Assembly: GCA_965198755.1 (NCBI GenBank)
Contig: OZ240673.1
Location: 2,914,001-2,978,000 of the forward strand
Reading direction: 5' to 3'
DNA length: 64,000 nucleotides
Origin: BOG-908 sp963692875
Lineage (GTDB): Bacteria; Pseudomonadota; Alphaproteobacteria; Acetobacterales; Acetobacteraceae
This document shows, one piece after another, positions 17,353 to 25,265 of this stretch (position 1 is its first letter; every line of letters begins with the position of its first letter). Under the pieces are notes generated by a model. It ran no database searches. It was given only the letters and a program-made list of their open reading frames with translations, and was not told the origin of the DNA. Position numbers and translations under genes: made by a program.

Positions 17353-17485
17353 GCAAGCAAGCGGTTCTTTTTTGAAAAAAGAACCAAAAAATTTTTGACT
17401 CCGCTGTCGCGCGCTCTCCGGAAAGATCCGCGACAGCGGAGTCAAAAGTTTTTTGCTTCTTTTCAAAAAAGAAGGCCTTGCTTGC
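17353..17485. repeat. R1 element, copy 12 (complete, symmetric core)
   Basis: GGTTCTTTTTTGAAAAAAG/AACC left; CTCCGCTGTCGCGCG facing CCGCGACAGCGGAG; GCTTCTTTTC/AAAAAAGAAGGCC right. Begins at the leuA stop; an R4 flank follows. Confidence 0.9.
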
Positions 17486-17489
17486 TCCG

Positions 17490-17520
17490 GAACGGTCAAC
17501 CTTCCGGCCGGTTGGTTTTA
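17490..17520 (-). repeat. R4 flank repeat, copy a
   Basis: On the minus strand: AAAACCAACCGGCCGGAAGG followed by TTGACCGTTCC, running into R1 copy 12. The same sequence flanks R1 copies 15 and 32. Confidence 0.6.
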
Positions 17521-17533
17521 AAGCTCTTTGTTT

Positions 17534-17586
17534 CGGCGAGCATCTGTATCCGACAGGTAACCCCGTCTGGTCGAATGATGCTCTAG
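17534..17586 (-). repeat. R2 dispersed repeat, copy b
   Basis: Inverted relative to copy a at 14385. The shared parts include CTAGAGCATCAT, CGACCA, GATACAGA and GCTCG. Confidence 0.75.
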
Positions 17587-17686
17587 CCTTGCCGCCGTTT
17601 TGACCAACCAAAAACAGAAGGGCAGCCCTCCATCAGGAGAACTGCCCTTCTGCTTGAACGACCGGGTGGTGCCAAGCCGTCCGCGC

Positions 17687-18112
17687 TCAGTAGCCGCTAT
17701 AGCCGGGCGGCGGGCCTTGCGGCGGCGGCGGCGGATACCCGGGCTGCTGCTGATAGCCCTGCTGCTGGTAGCCCTGTTGCGGATAACCCTGCTGCGGATA
17801 ACCCTGCTGCGGATAGCCCTGCTGCGGCGCATAGCCTTGCTGCTGATAGCCCGGCTGCTGGTAGTAGCCAGGCGGCGGCGGCGGCGGGGGCGTTGGCGTC
17901 GTCGCCGCGCCGCCAGCCGCGCCGAGCGCACCGCCAGCGAGCGCGCCGATGGCAGCGCCGCGGCCACCGCCGGCGATCCCGCCCAGTGCTGCGCCGGTAC
18001 CGGCACCCAGAAGGCCGCCGCCGACAGCGCGCTGGCCCGGGTCGTAGGGGTTGGTGCAGCCGGCTAGCCCCATAAGCCCGACCAGGCCGAGGGTGAGTGC
18101 AGTTGTACGCAT
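17687..18112 (-). CDS. Glycine-zipper lipoprotein with QQGYP repeats
   Basis: 141 residues. A lipoprotein signal with lipobox Leu-Ala-Gly-Cys (Cys19) is followed by 'GGGLLGAGTGAALGGIAGG' and a second Gly/Ala-rich stretch (about residues 31-70), a glycine-zipper hairpin as in OmpA-like or SlyB-like outer-membrane lipoproteins. After a poly-Pro run (about 74-81) comes a tail of 60 residues built from PGYQQQGYAPQQGYPQQGYP-type repeats. It is probably an envelope lipoprotein with a disordered periplasmic tail. AGGAG precedes the start. It follows another glycine-zipper lipoprotein gene by 26 bp, likely one operon. Confidence 0.85.
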   Translation of the reverse strand: MRTTALTLGLVGLMGLAGCTNPYDPGQRAVGGGLLGAGTGAALGGIAGGGRGAAIGALAGGALGAAGGAATTPTPPPPPPPGYYQQPGYQQQGYAPQQGYPQQGYPQQGYPQQGYQQQGYQQQPGYPPPPPQGPPPGYSGY

Positions 18113-18138
18113 GATGACTTTCTAGCTCCTGTCGCGTC

Positions 18139-18351
18139 TTAGTTATGCGGCGTCGTCGCGTAGCCCGTCGCAGCACCTGCTGCACCACCGAGAACAGCGC
18201 CGGCAGCCGGGTTGCCGCCGATGAGCGCGCCGCCGGCTGCGCCCGCACCCGCGCCGATGCCGGCGCCGGTCAGTGCGCGCGTGCCGGGGTCGTCGCCGCA
18301 GCCTGCCAAAGTAGCCAGTAAAAGTGTCGGTAGTATGACTCGCATCAGCAT
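18139..18351 (-). CDS. Small glycine-zipper lipoprotein
   Basis: 70 residues. Signal 'MLMRVILPTLLLATLAGC' with lipobox Leu-Ala-Gly-Cys at Cys18, then 'GAGIGAGAGAAGGALIGG' and 'GAVLGGAAGAATGYATT', a glycine zipper covering nearly the whole mature chain. AGGAG lies 9 bases before the ATG at 18351; an internal ATG at 18345 is also possible. It is the first gene of a two-gene operon with the QQGYP lipoprotein. Role unknown; members of this type insert in or stabilise membranes. Confidence 0.85.
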   Translation of the reverse strand: MLMRVILPTLLLATLAGCGDDPGTRALTGAGIGAGAGAAGGALIGGNPAAGAVLGGAAGAATGYATTPHN

Positions 18352-18521
18352 CTTATAGGTCTCCTGTGTCGCGATAACGCGCGGATAGGCGTCGTGGGCT
18401 ACACTTACAAAATGAAATGTCGGGGTTAACGCGGGGTTCCCTGCGGCTTGGCGGCTTGCTGCCGGGGGGGCGGGGGGGTAATACGCGGCGCTTGATTTAA
18501 GCGTCAGGGGCTCTGCCCCTG

Positions 18522-18607
18522 GACCCCGCTGGGGCCAGTCGGCCCCAAACCCCTGGCTTCGCCCCTTTAGGTTACGGGGTCTGGGGCCGACTGGCGCCAG
18601 CGGGGTC
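18522..18607. repeat. 26-bp inverted repeat before mreB
   Basis: Left arm 18522-18547 begins GACCCCGCTGGGGCC; right arm 18582-18607 ends CCAGCGGGGTC. One mismatch over 26 bp, 34-bp loop. It sits between divergent genes (lipoproteins and mreB), so it is not a simple terminator for either. The GGGGCTCTGCCCCTGG motif just before it (18507-18522) forms its own short hairpin. Confidence 0.7.
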
Positions 18608-18672
18608 AAGGGGCGTGATGCGTTAGCGTGTATCGCACGACGCCCCTTGCCTTTCTTAATGTAGGGTTCCGC

Positions 18673-19716
18673 ATGTTCAGCCGCCTCCTGGGCGCCATGT
18701 CCGCCGACATGGCCATCGACCTCGGCACAGCCAACACCCTCGTCTACGTCAAGGGCCGCGGCATCGTGCTCGCCGAGCCAAGCGTGGTGGCCATCGCCGA
18801 CGTGCGCGGCAAGAAGCAGGTCCTCGCCGTCGGCGAAGAGGCCAAAATGATGCTGGGCCGCACCCCCGGAAACATCCAGGCGATCCGCCCCATGCGCGAC
18901 GGCGTCATCGCCGACTTCGAAGTCGCCGAGGAGATGATCAAGCATTTCATCCGCAAGGTGCATAACCGCCGCAGCTTCGCCTCCCCCATCATCATCGTCT
19001 GCGTGCCCTCCGGCTCCACCGCCGTCGAACGCCGCGCCATCCAGGAGAGTGCCGAATCGGCCGGCGCACGCCGTGTGCTGCTGATCGAGGAGCCGATGGC
19101 GGCCGCCATCGGTGCCGGCCTGCCGGTCACCGAGCCGTCCGGCAGCATGATCGTCGACATCGGCGGCGGCACCACGGAGGTCGCCGTCATCTCGCTCGGC
19201 GGCATCGTCTACTCGCGCAGCGTGCGCGTGGGCGGCGACAAGATGGACGAAGCCATCATCAGCTACATACGCCGCAATCACAATCTGCTGATCGGCGAGA
19301 GCTCCGCCGAGCGGATCAAGATCGGCCTGGGCGCCGCGCGCCCGGCGGAAAACGGCGACGAGGGCCCTTGGCTGGAGGTCCGCGGCCGCGACATGATCAA
19401 CGGAGTGCCGCGCGAGGTGCTGGTCAGCCAGGCGCAGATATCGGAAAGCCTGGCAGAGCCGGTGTTCCAAATTGTCGAGGCGGTGAAGGTGGCTTTGGAG
19501 AACACGCCACCGGAACTGGCCGCCGACATCGTCGACAAAGGCATCGTGCTGACAGGCGGCGGCGCGCTGCTCAACCGGCTGGATCAGGTGCTGCGCGAAG
19601 CCACCGGGTTGCCGGTGCTGGTGGCAGAGGACGCGCTGTCCTGCGTGGTGCTGGGGACAGGACGGGCGCTGGAGGAGCTGAAGCGTCTGCGGAATGTGTT
19701 GACCACGATGTATTGA
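18673..19716 (+). CDS. mreB: Rod-shape determining protein MreB
   Basis: A 347-residue bacterial actin. Phosphate-1 loop 'MAIDLGTANTLVYVKGRG', phosphate-2 'MIVDIGGGTTEVAVISLGG' and adenosine motif 'IVLTGGGALL' identify it. The N-terminal 'MFSRLLGAMSAD' is the amphipathic membrane-binding helix. It polymerises under the membrane and directs the elongation machinery. First gene of the mreB-mreC-mreD-mrdA cluster. I chose ATG 18673; an upstream frame from 18628 lies in noncoding sequence. Confidence 0.97.
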   Translation: MFSRLLGAMSADMAIDLGTANTLVYVKGRGIVLAEPSVVAIADVRGKKQVLAVGEEAKMMLGRTPGNIQAIRPMRDGVIADFEVAEEMIKHFIRKVHNRRSFASPIIIVCVPSGSTAVERRAIQESAESAGARRVLLIEEPMAAAIGAGLPVTEPSGSMIVDIGGGTTEVAVISLGGIVYSRSVRVGGDKMDEAIISYIRRNHNLLIGESSAERIKIGLGAARPAENGDEGPWLEVRGRDMINGVPREVLVSQAQISESLAEPVFQIVEAVKVALENTPPELAADIVDKGIVLTGGGALLNRLDQVLREATGLPVLVAEDALSCVVLGTGRALEELKRLRNVLTTMY

Positions 19717-19762
19717 AGTCTGAGCATCCGGGCAGGGAGTTTGCGATGGCGACCTGCGAGGA

Positions 19763-19906
19763 AGCAAGCAAGCGGTTCTTTTTTGAAAAAAAGAACCAAA
19801 AAACTTTTCTCTCCTGTCGCAAGCTGAAAGCGGGTGTTTCAGCCGTCCGCGACAGCAAGGACAAAAGTTTTTTGCTTCTTTTTTTCCGAAAAAGAAGGCC
19901 TTGCTT
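19763..19906. repeat. R1 element, copy 13 (complete, 'GGCTGAAACG' core, reverse)
   Basis: GGTTC-type left hairpin, core with GTTTCAGCCGTCCGCGACAG, right GCTTCTTTTTTTCCGAAAAAG/AAGGCC. It separates mreB and mreC, starting 46 bp after mreB. Confidence 0.88.
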
Positions 19907-19918
19907 TAGGCTGCTCCC

Positions 19919-20776
19919 GTGATCCGCCTCTCCATCCAGGCCCGCCAGGCGCTCGCCCGCCTGACCCTCCCCATCCTGATCGTGGCCTCCCTGGCCATCA
20001 TGCTGCTGGGCCGCGCCACCCCGCTGGTGCCAGAACGCGCACGCATCTCCCTGTCGGACGCGCTCGCCCCGCTCTACGCCGTGGTGGACGTGCCATGGCG
20101 CTCGGTGCGTGCCGGCGTGCGCTCGGTGCGCGAGACTTTCCTGCTGCGCTCGGAGAACGAGCGGCTGCGCGTCGAGAACGAACGCCTGCGCCACTGGTAC
20201 GACGTGGCGATGGCGCTGGACGCTGAGAACGCCACGCTGAAAGACAACCTGCACTGGCTGCCGGACCCCAAGCTCAGCTACGTCACCGCCCGCGTGGTGG
20301 CCGATGCCGGCGGCGTCTACGCCCGCTCGGTGCTGCTCTCGGTCGGCCCGCATAACGGAATCCGCCACGGCGAGATCGCGCTGGACGCCAACGGCCTGGT
20401 CGGCCGTGTTACCGAGGTGGGCCAGCGCAGCGCCCGCGTGCTGCTGATCACCGACATGAACAGCCGCATCCCGGTGCTGCTGGAACGCAGCCGCGCGCGC
20501 GCCATCCTGGCCGGCGGCAACGCACCAAGCCCGAAGCTGCTGTACGTGCAGGACGGCGTGCGCCCTGAGGAAGGTGAGCGTGTGGTGACCTCGGCCGAGG
20601 CCGGTGCGTTTCCGTCCGGCTTGCTGATCGGCACGGTGCATTACGGCACAGCGGAACGGCTGGAGGTGACGCCGGCGGCCGACCTCAACAGGCTCGAGGT
20701 CGTGCGCATCTTCGACTACGGGCTGGGCGGCATCGTGCCTCCCGAGGCGCCTGGTCACACGGCGGCCAAGCCCTGA
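19919..20776 (+). CDS. mreC: Rod-shape determining protein MreC
   Basis: 285 residues. One N-terminal membrane segment (about residues 14-34, 'LPILIVASLAIMLLG'), a coiled coil with 'SENERLRVENERLRHW' (about 78-95) and a periplasmic beta-domain with 'LVGRVTEVGQRSARVLLITD' (core: GRVTEVG, SARVLLITD). It links MreB to PBP2. GTG start 13 bp after R1 copy 13, with only AGG as a weak ribosome site. R1 copy 14 follows. Confidence 0.93.
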   Translation: MIRLSIQARQALARLTLPILIVASLAIMLLGRATPLVPERARISLSDALAPLYAVVDVPWRSVRAGVRSVRETFLLRSENERLRVENERLRHWYDVAMALDAENATLKDNLHWLPDPKLSYVTARVVADAGGVYARSVLLSVGPHNGIRHGEIALDANGLVGRVTEVGQRSARVLLITDMNSRIPVLLERSRARAILAGGNAPSPKLLYVQDGVRPEEGERVVTSAEAGAFPSGLLIGTVHYGTAERLEVTPAADLNRLEVVRIFDYGLGGIVPPEAPGHTAAKP

Positions 20777-20810
20777 TACCTACGATTCGATGTCTGACCT
20801 CTGACACGCA

Positions 20811-20943
20811 GCAAGCCAAGCGGTTCTTTTTTGAAAAAAAGAACCAAAAAACTTTGTTTGCTTGAGTACATGATGGGGGGAGACGCCGCGACAGCATAAC
20901 CAGAAGTTTTTTGCTGCTTCTCTGCAAAGACGCAGGCCTTGCT
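20811..20943. repeat. R1 element, copy 14 (complete, decayed right arm)
   Basis: Good left GGTTC hairpin, CGCGACAGC in the core, then AGAAGTTTTTTGCTGCTTC and an imperfect right hairpin ending CAGGCCTTGC. Between mreC and mreD. Confidence 0.8.
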
Positions 20944-20993
20944 GCTCTCCAGGCTGCGGGGGTCTGGACTGCTAGTCGCACGTCGCTCCGACC

Positions 20994-21108
20994 TCATGGC
21001 CACAATAAGGTCGGCTTGCCTTCTCGGATCGATGCCGCAGGCGGGCGGACCCGCTCCGGTGCTCGAAACCATGCCGGGTGAGCACCAACTCGCTTGGATG
21101 CTGACTCA
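20994..21108 (+). repeat. R3 dispersed repeat, copy a
   Basis: CTCATGGCCAC near its start and GCTCCGGTGCTCGAAACCAT near its end, shared with 40214-40294 and 53671-53748. It lies between R1 copies 14 and 15. Confidence 0.55.
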
Positions 21109-21114
21109 CAGCGA

Positions 21115-21244
21115 GCAAGCAGTTCTTTGGTGGAGAAAAGGACCAAAGAATTTTTGCCCCCGCTGTCGCGGTCCTTCGCACCGATCCGCGACAGGGTTCG
21201 CAACGTTTTTGCTTCTTCTTCCAAAGAGAAGGCCATGCTTGCTT
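21115..21244. repeat. R1 element, copy 15 (complete but diverged)
   Basis: GTTCTTTGGTGGAGAAAAGGACC left; CCGCTGTCGCGG facing CCGCGACAG; right CTTCTTCTTCCAAAGAGAAGGCC. The most divergent full copy. Between mreC and mreD. Confidence 0.75.
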
Positions 21245-21278
21245 CGCTTCGGCCGACCTTCAAGCCTGTTGGTTTTAC
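21245..21278 (-). repeat. R4 flank repeat, copy b
   Basis: On the minus strand TAAAACCAACAGGCTTGAAG then GTCGGCCGAAGCG, next to R1 copy 15. Confidence 0.5.
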
Positions 21279-21439
21279 CAGGCCGGCGTTCGAACAGACA
21301 TCGAGGTCGCCTGTGCGTCGGCCCGTCTCCACCAGGTTCAACACACCCGCGTATTGGGGTCTGATGTGGAGAGTCCCCGTCTCCGCAAACAAAACCTTGC
21401 GTCTACCCCGGCCGCAGCCGTAGCGCTGGGCCTAACGAC

Positions 21440-21991
21440 ATGAGCGACCGTCACCCAGGCATACGCCCGCATCCCGGCCTCTGGCTGTCGCTGGACACGG
21501 CTGCGCGTTACGCGCTGCCCGGGGCGCAAACGATCGCCGTGCTGCTGCTGCTGTCTGCGCCGTTCGGCATTCCCGGGCAGGCGCAGTTGCAGCCGGCCTG
21601 GGCCACTGCGTGCGTGTTCTTCTGGTCGCTGTACCGGCCCACTTCGCTGCCGGCGCTGCTGGTGTTCGCGATTGGGCTGCTGCTGGACCTGCTGGCGCAG
21701 GGCCCCATCGGCGTCCAGGTGTTCATCCTGCTGCTGGTCCACGCGGCCGCGTTGCGGCTGCGACGTACGCTGACGCGCAGCGGTTTCGCCACCGTCTGGC
21801 TGATGTTCTGCTTGGTGGCCGCCGCCTCCGCCGCGGGCGAGTGGCTGCTTGTCAGCCTGTTCAACTGGCGCTTGCCGCCGCCCTGGCCGGGCATGTTCGA
21901 GTTCGGCATCGCCGCGGGGTTCTATCCGTTTCTGGCCTATTATCTGATCGCGTTGCACCGCAGCGTCGCGGCGCCGGAAAGGGCAGGCTAA
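21440..21991 (+). CDS. mreD: Rod-shape determining protein MreD
   Basis: 183 residues with about five membrane segments (near 25-45, 52-70, 75-100, 110-130, 145-170) and 'PTSLPALLVFAIGLLLDLL' typical of MreD. It is an inner-membrane partner of MreC in the elongasome. It is longer at the N-terminus than some homologues. R1 copies 14 and 15 separate it from mreC; its TAA stop touches R1 copy 16. Confidence 0.88.
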   Translation: MSDRHPGIRPHPGLWLSLDTAARYALPGAQTIAVLLLLSAPFGIPGQAQLQPAWATACVFFWSLYRPTSLPALLVFAIGLLLDLLAQGPIGVQVFILLLVHAAALRLRRTLTRSGFATVWLMFCLVAAASAAGEWLLVSLFNWRLPPPWPGMFEFGIAAGFYPFLAYYLIALHRSVAAPERAG

Positions 21992-22119
21992 GAATGTTCT
22001 TTTTTGAAAAAAAGCATCAAAAAACGTCTGTTTTCCTGGGCGCGCCGTGTGGAACGGTCCGCGACAGCCGCACAAAAGTCTTTTTGCTTCTTTTTCTTCA
22101 GAAAAAGAAGGCCTTGCTT
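21992..22119. repeat. R1 element, copy 16 (complete, asymmetric, reverse)
   Basis: Left hairpin ATGTTCTTTTTTGAAAAAAAG/CAT; core TGGGCGCGCCGTGTGGAACG then GTCCGCGACAGCC; right GCTTCTTTTTCTTCAGAAAAAG/AAGGCC. Between mreD and mrdA. Confidence 0.85.
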
Positions 22120-22121
22120 CC

Positions 22122-23981
22122 TTGAAACAGGAAGGCAGACGCAACGGCGTCTTCACCAGACGCGCCCTGGTCCTGATGGCCGGCCAGACTGCCGCCCTAA
22201 GCGCGTTGGCGGTGAAGCTCTACCGCGTCCAAGTCGAGCAGGGCGCCAAATATGCCACGCTCGCCGAGAGCAACCGCGTCAGCGCTCGCCTGATCGCCGC
22301 CCCCCGCGGCCGCATCATCGACCGTTTCGGCCAGGTGCTCGCCGGCAACAACCTCAACTGGCGCGCTTTGCTGCTGGCCGAGGAGACCACCGACGTCGCC
22401 GCCACGCTGGCCGCCTTCGACCGCCTTGTGCCGCTGGAGGACCACGACCACGCCCGCATCGAGCGCGAGCTGAAGCACAACCGCCGTTTCATCCCGGTCA
22501 CCGTCAAGGAGTTCCTGGACTGGGACCAGATGGCCCGCATCGAGGTGAACGCGCCTGACCTGCCGGGCGTGATCGTCGACGTCGGCACCACGCGTCACTA
22601 CCCGTTCGGCCCGGACCTGGCCCACATCGTGGGCTACGTGGCCCCCCCCAGCGAGGCGGACCTCGGCGACGATCCCGTGCTTGCCTTGCCAGGCGTCCGC
22701 GTCGGGCGCGCGGGGGTGGAGATGTTCCACGAGGAGGATCTGCGCGGCGACGCCGGCGAGGTGCAGATGGAGGTGAACTCCGTCGGCCGGATCATCCGCG
22801 AGCTGGACCGCAAGGACGGCACGCCGGGCGACGAGATGGGCCTGACCATCGACATGGAGCTGCAGCGCAGCATCCTGGCCCGCCTGGGCGACATGGCGGC
22901 CAGCGCCGTGGTGATGGACTGCACCAACGGCGAGGTACTGGCGATGACCACCACGCCGAGCTTCGACCCCGCGTTGTTCGACAGCGGCCTGTCCGAGAAG
23001 CAATGGGTGGAGTGGACGTCCGACCGCAAGACGCCGCTGATCAACAAGGCGACCGCCGGCGTGTATCCCCCAGGTTCCACCTTCAAGGTCGCCGTGGGGC
23101 TGGCGGGCCTGCGCGCCGGCACCATCACCGAGACCGACCGGATCAACTGCCCCGGCTACATCGATCTCGGCGACACCCGCTTCCACTGCTGGCGCAAGCA
23201 CGGCCACGGCAGCCTCGACCTGCGCAACGCGCTGAAGCACAGCTGCGACGTGTTCTTCTACGAGACCGCGCGCCGCACCGGCATCGACGCGGTGGCGCAG
23301 ACCGCCAACCAGTTCAGCTTCGGCGTGGACCCAGGCGTGGACCTGCCCGGTGCGCGAAAAGGCCTGATGCCGACGCAGGCCTGGCGACGCCGCCATGGCC
23401 ACGCCTGGAACATCGGCGACACCATCAGCTGCGGCATCGGCCAGGGCTACGTGCTGGCCACACCGCTGCAGCTGGCGACCTATTGCAGCCGCATCGCAAC
23501 CGGCCGCGCCGTGGTGCCGCACGTGACACGGCGGATCTCCGGCACCGGCCAGACCGGCGCCAAACCGGAAGACTGGCCGCTGATGGACGTGCCGGAGGAC
23601 GCGCTGGCCACCGTGCGCGCCGGCATGTTCGCGGTGGTGAACGAGGCCGGCGGCACCGCACCACACGCACGGCTGGGCCTGCCGGGCATGCAGCTGGCGG
23701 GCAAGACCGGGTCCAGCCAAGTGCGCCGCGTCAGCCGGTGGGCGCGCGAGCACGGGCACTTCAACAGCGCCAGCCTGCCGTGGGAATTCCGACCGCACGC
23801 GCTGTTCATCTGCTTCGCGCCGTACGACGCGCCGCGCTACGCGGTGGCGGTGGTGGTAGAACATGGCAACGCCGGCGCTGACGTGGCGGCGCCGCTGGCG
23901 CGGGACATCATGCGGGATACGATATTGCGGGATCCGGCGCGGCGGGTGGTCGCACCTGGTCAGGTGGCGGCGGCGCAGTGA
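22122..23981 (+). CDS. mrdA: Peptidoglycan transpeptidase PBP2
   Basis: About 619 residues. N-terminal membrane anchor ('RRALVLMAGQTAALSALAVK'), dimerisation domain with 'ESNRVSARLIAAPRGRIIDR' (R-G-x-I-x-D-R), and the transpeptidase domain: SxxK as 'PPGSTFKV' (Ser nucleophile), SxN-like 'HSCDVFF' and KTG in 'LAGKTGSSQV'. It makes the cross-links for cell elongation with RodA. No ATG fits: the first in-frame candidates are TTG at 22122, 2 bp past the R1 end, or ATG at 22176 which would cut the anchor. The stop TGA is next to R1 copy 17. rodA does not follow. Confidence 0.93.
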   Translation: MKQEGRRNGVFTRRALVLMAGQTAALSALAVKLYRVQVEQGAKYATLAESNRVSARLIAAPRGRIIDRFGQVLAGNNLNWRALLLAEETTDVAATLAAFDRLVPLEDHDHARIERELKHNRRFIPVTVKEFLDWDQMARIEVNAPDLPGVIVDVGTTRHYPFGPDLAHIVGYVAPPSEADLGDDPVLALPGVRVGRAGVEMFHEEDLRGDAGEVQMEVNSVGRIIRELDRKDGTPGDEMGLTIDMELQRSILARLGDMAASAVVMDCTNGEVLAMTTTPSFDPALFDSGLSEKQWVEWTSDRKTPLINKATAGVYPPGSTFKVAVGLAGLRAGTITETDRINCPGYIDLGDTRFHCWRKHGHGSLDLRNALKHSCDVFFYETARRTGIDAVAQTANQFSFGVDPGVDLPGARKGLMPTQAWRRRHGHAWNIGDTISCGIGQGYVLATPLQLATYCSRIATGRAVVPHVTRRISGTGQTGAKPEDWPLMDVPEDALATVRAGMFAVVNEAGGTAPHARLGLPGMQLAGKTGSSQVRRVSRWAREHGHFNSASLPWEFRPHALFICFAPYDAPRYAVAVVVEHGNAGADVAAPLARDIMRDTILRDPARRVVAPGQVAAAQ

Positions 23982-23982
23982 A

Positions 23983-24131
23983 GCAAGCAAGGCCTTCTTT
24001 TTTGAAAAAGAAGCAAAAAACTTTTGTCTCCGCTGTCGCGCGCAAGTTGAAACGGCACGCCTCCGCGACGTAGATCCCCAAGTCGCAAAAGTTTTTTGCT
24101 TCTTTTTTTCAAAAAAGAAGGCCTTGCTTGC
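23983..24131. repeat. R1 element, copy 17 (complete)
   Basis: GGCCTTCTTTTTTGAAAAAG/AAGC left; CCGCTGTCGCGCGC and GTTGAAACGGCACGC in the core; right GCTTCTTTTTTTC/AAAAAAGAAGGCC. Right behind mrdA. Confidence 0.88.
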
Positions 24132-24140
24132 TTTCCTGTT

Positions 24141-24157
24141 GACCGAACCGTTCAGTC
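24141..24157. promoter_or_regulatory. Operator-like palindrome (TetR type)
   Basis: GACCGAAC-C-GTTCAGTC, 7 of 8 half-site bases matching, centred on one base. It lies 38 bp before the likely GTG start of the efflux adaptor. Such sites are usual for TetR-family repressors of efflux operons; no regulator gene is in the window. Confidence 0.45.
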
Positions 24158-24194
24158 AGTTATGGTCGTTAACCAACGCCACAGGGTATGCAGC

Positions 24195-25265
24195 GTGGAC
24201 GACCATTCGGCATCGCTGATCAAGCTAGACCAACCGGTCACCGGGAAGGGCGGCAGCTGGGCCAAGCGGCTGGTCGGAGTGCTCGTGGTAGCCGGCATCG
24301 TCACCGCCGGCGTGCTCTACTGGCTGGACGCGCGGCACTTTGAGACCACCGACGACGCGTTCGTCGACGCCCACGTCTCGCAGGTTTCCGCCCAGATCAG
24401 CGGCCGGGTGGTCAAGCTGCTGGTGGACGACAACCAGGTGGTCGCCGCCGGCCAGGTGCTGGCAGAGATCGACCCGCGCGACACCCAGGTCCGGCTGGAC
24501 CAACTCGTCGCACAGCGCGACCAGGCCGAGGCGCAGCTGTTGCAGGCACGCGCCACGCTGCCGGCGCGCCAGGCCGACGTGGCGCAGTATGCCGCCCAGG
24601 TGCGCGTGCAGCAGGCCGAGCTGGACCAGAGCCAGCGCGACCTGGGCCGCTACACGCGCATCAACCCGCGCGCCATCACCGCGCAGACGCTGGACCAGGC
24701 GCACGCCACGTCCGACAGCGCGCACGCCCGGCTGGACGCCGCCCGCAGCACCGAAACCGGTGCACGCGCGCAATACACCATCGCGCGCGCGCAGGTGACC
24801 GCGGCCGAGGCGGCGTTGCGCACCGCGGACGCCAACGTGGAACAGGCGAAGCTGCAGCTGAGCTACACGCGCATCGTGGCACCCGCGCCGGGCAGCGTGG
24901 CGCGGCGCACGCTGGAAGTGGGCAACTACGTCAACGCCGGGCAGTCGCTGCTGGCCGTGGTGCAGCCGGCCTGCTGGGTGACGGCAAACCTTAAGGAAAG
25001 CCAGCTCGCGGATCTGCATCAGGGTCAGCACGCGCGCGTCGCCGTGGACGCGTTTGCCGGTGCGCCGCTCGCGGCACATGTGGACAGCGTGCAGAGCGGC
25101 ACCGGCGCGCAGTTCAGCAGCCTGCCGGCGGAGAACGCGACGGGCAACTACGTGAAGGTGGTGCAGCGGGTGCCGGTGAAGCTGGTGTTCGACGATGCGG
25201 GCGTGTGCGGGCGGCTGCATCTTTCGCCGGGGATGTCGGTGGAACCGAGGATTGAGGTGAGATGA
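24195..25265 (+). CDS. EmrA-like HlyD-family membrane-fusion protein
   Basis: 356 residues. One membrane anchor (about residues 25-44), then 'TTDDAFVDAHVSQVSAQISG' (lipoyl half with the EmrA-type Thr-Asp-Asp-Ala), a long coiled coil (about 90-215, rich in Gln/Ala/Arg), the second lipoyl half 'LSYTRIVAPAPGSVARR' and a beta-barrel with 'WVTANLKESQLADL'. It would bridge the EmrB-like pump downstream to an outer-membrane channel. I chose GTG 24195, which has AGGG 8 bases upstream; ATG 24162 is an alternative but has no ribosome site and nearly touches the palindrome. R1 copy 18 lies between it and the pump gene. Confidence 0.9.
   Translation: MDDHSASLIKLDQPVTGKGGSWAKRLVGVLVVAGIVTAGVLYWLDARHFETTDDAFVDAHVSQVSAQISGRVVKLLVDDNQVVAAGQVLAEIDPRDTQVRLDQLVAQRDQAEAQLLQARATLPARQADVAQYAAQVRVQQAELDQSQRDLGRYTRINPRAITAQTLDQAHATSDSAHARLDAARSTETGARAQYTIARAQVTAAEAALRTADANVEQAKLQLSYTRIVAPAPGSVARRTLEVGNYVNAGQSLLAVVQPACWVTANLKESQLADLHQGQHARVAVDAFAGAPLAAHVDSVQSGTGAQFSSLPAENATGNYVKVVQRVPVKLVFDDAGVCGRLHLSPGMSVEPRIEVR

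Noticed and set aside
17740..17880. Tandem DNA repeats as a separate repeat array
   Set aside because: They are the in-frame QQGYP codon repeats of the lipoprotein gene.
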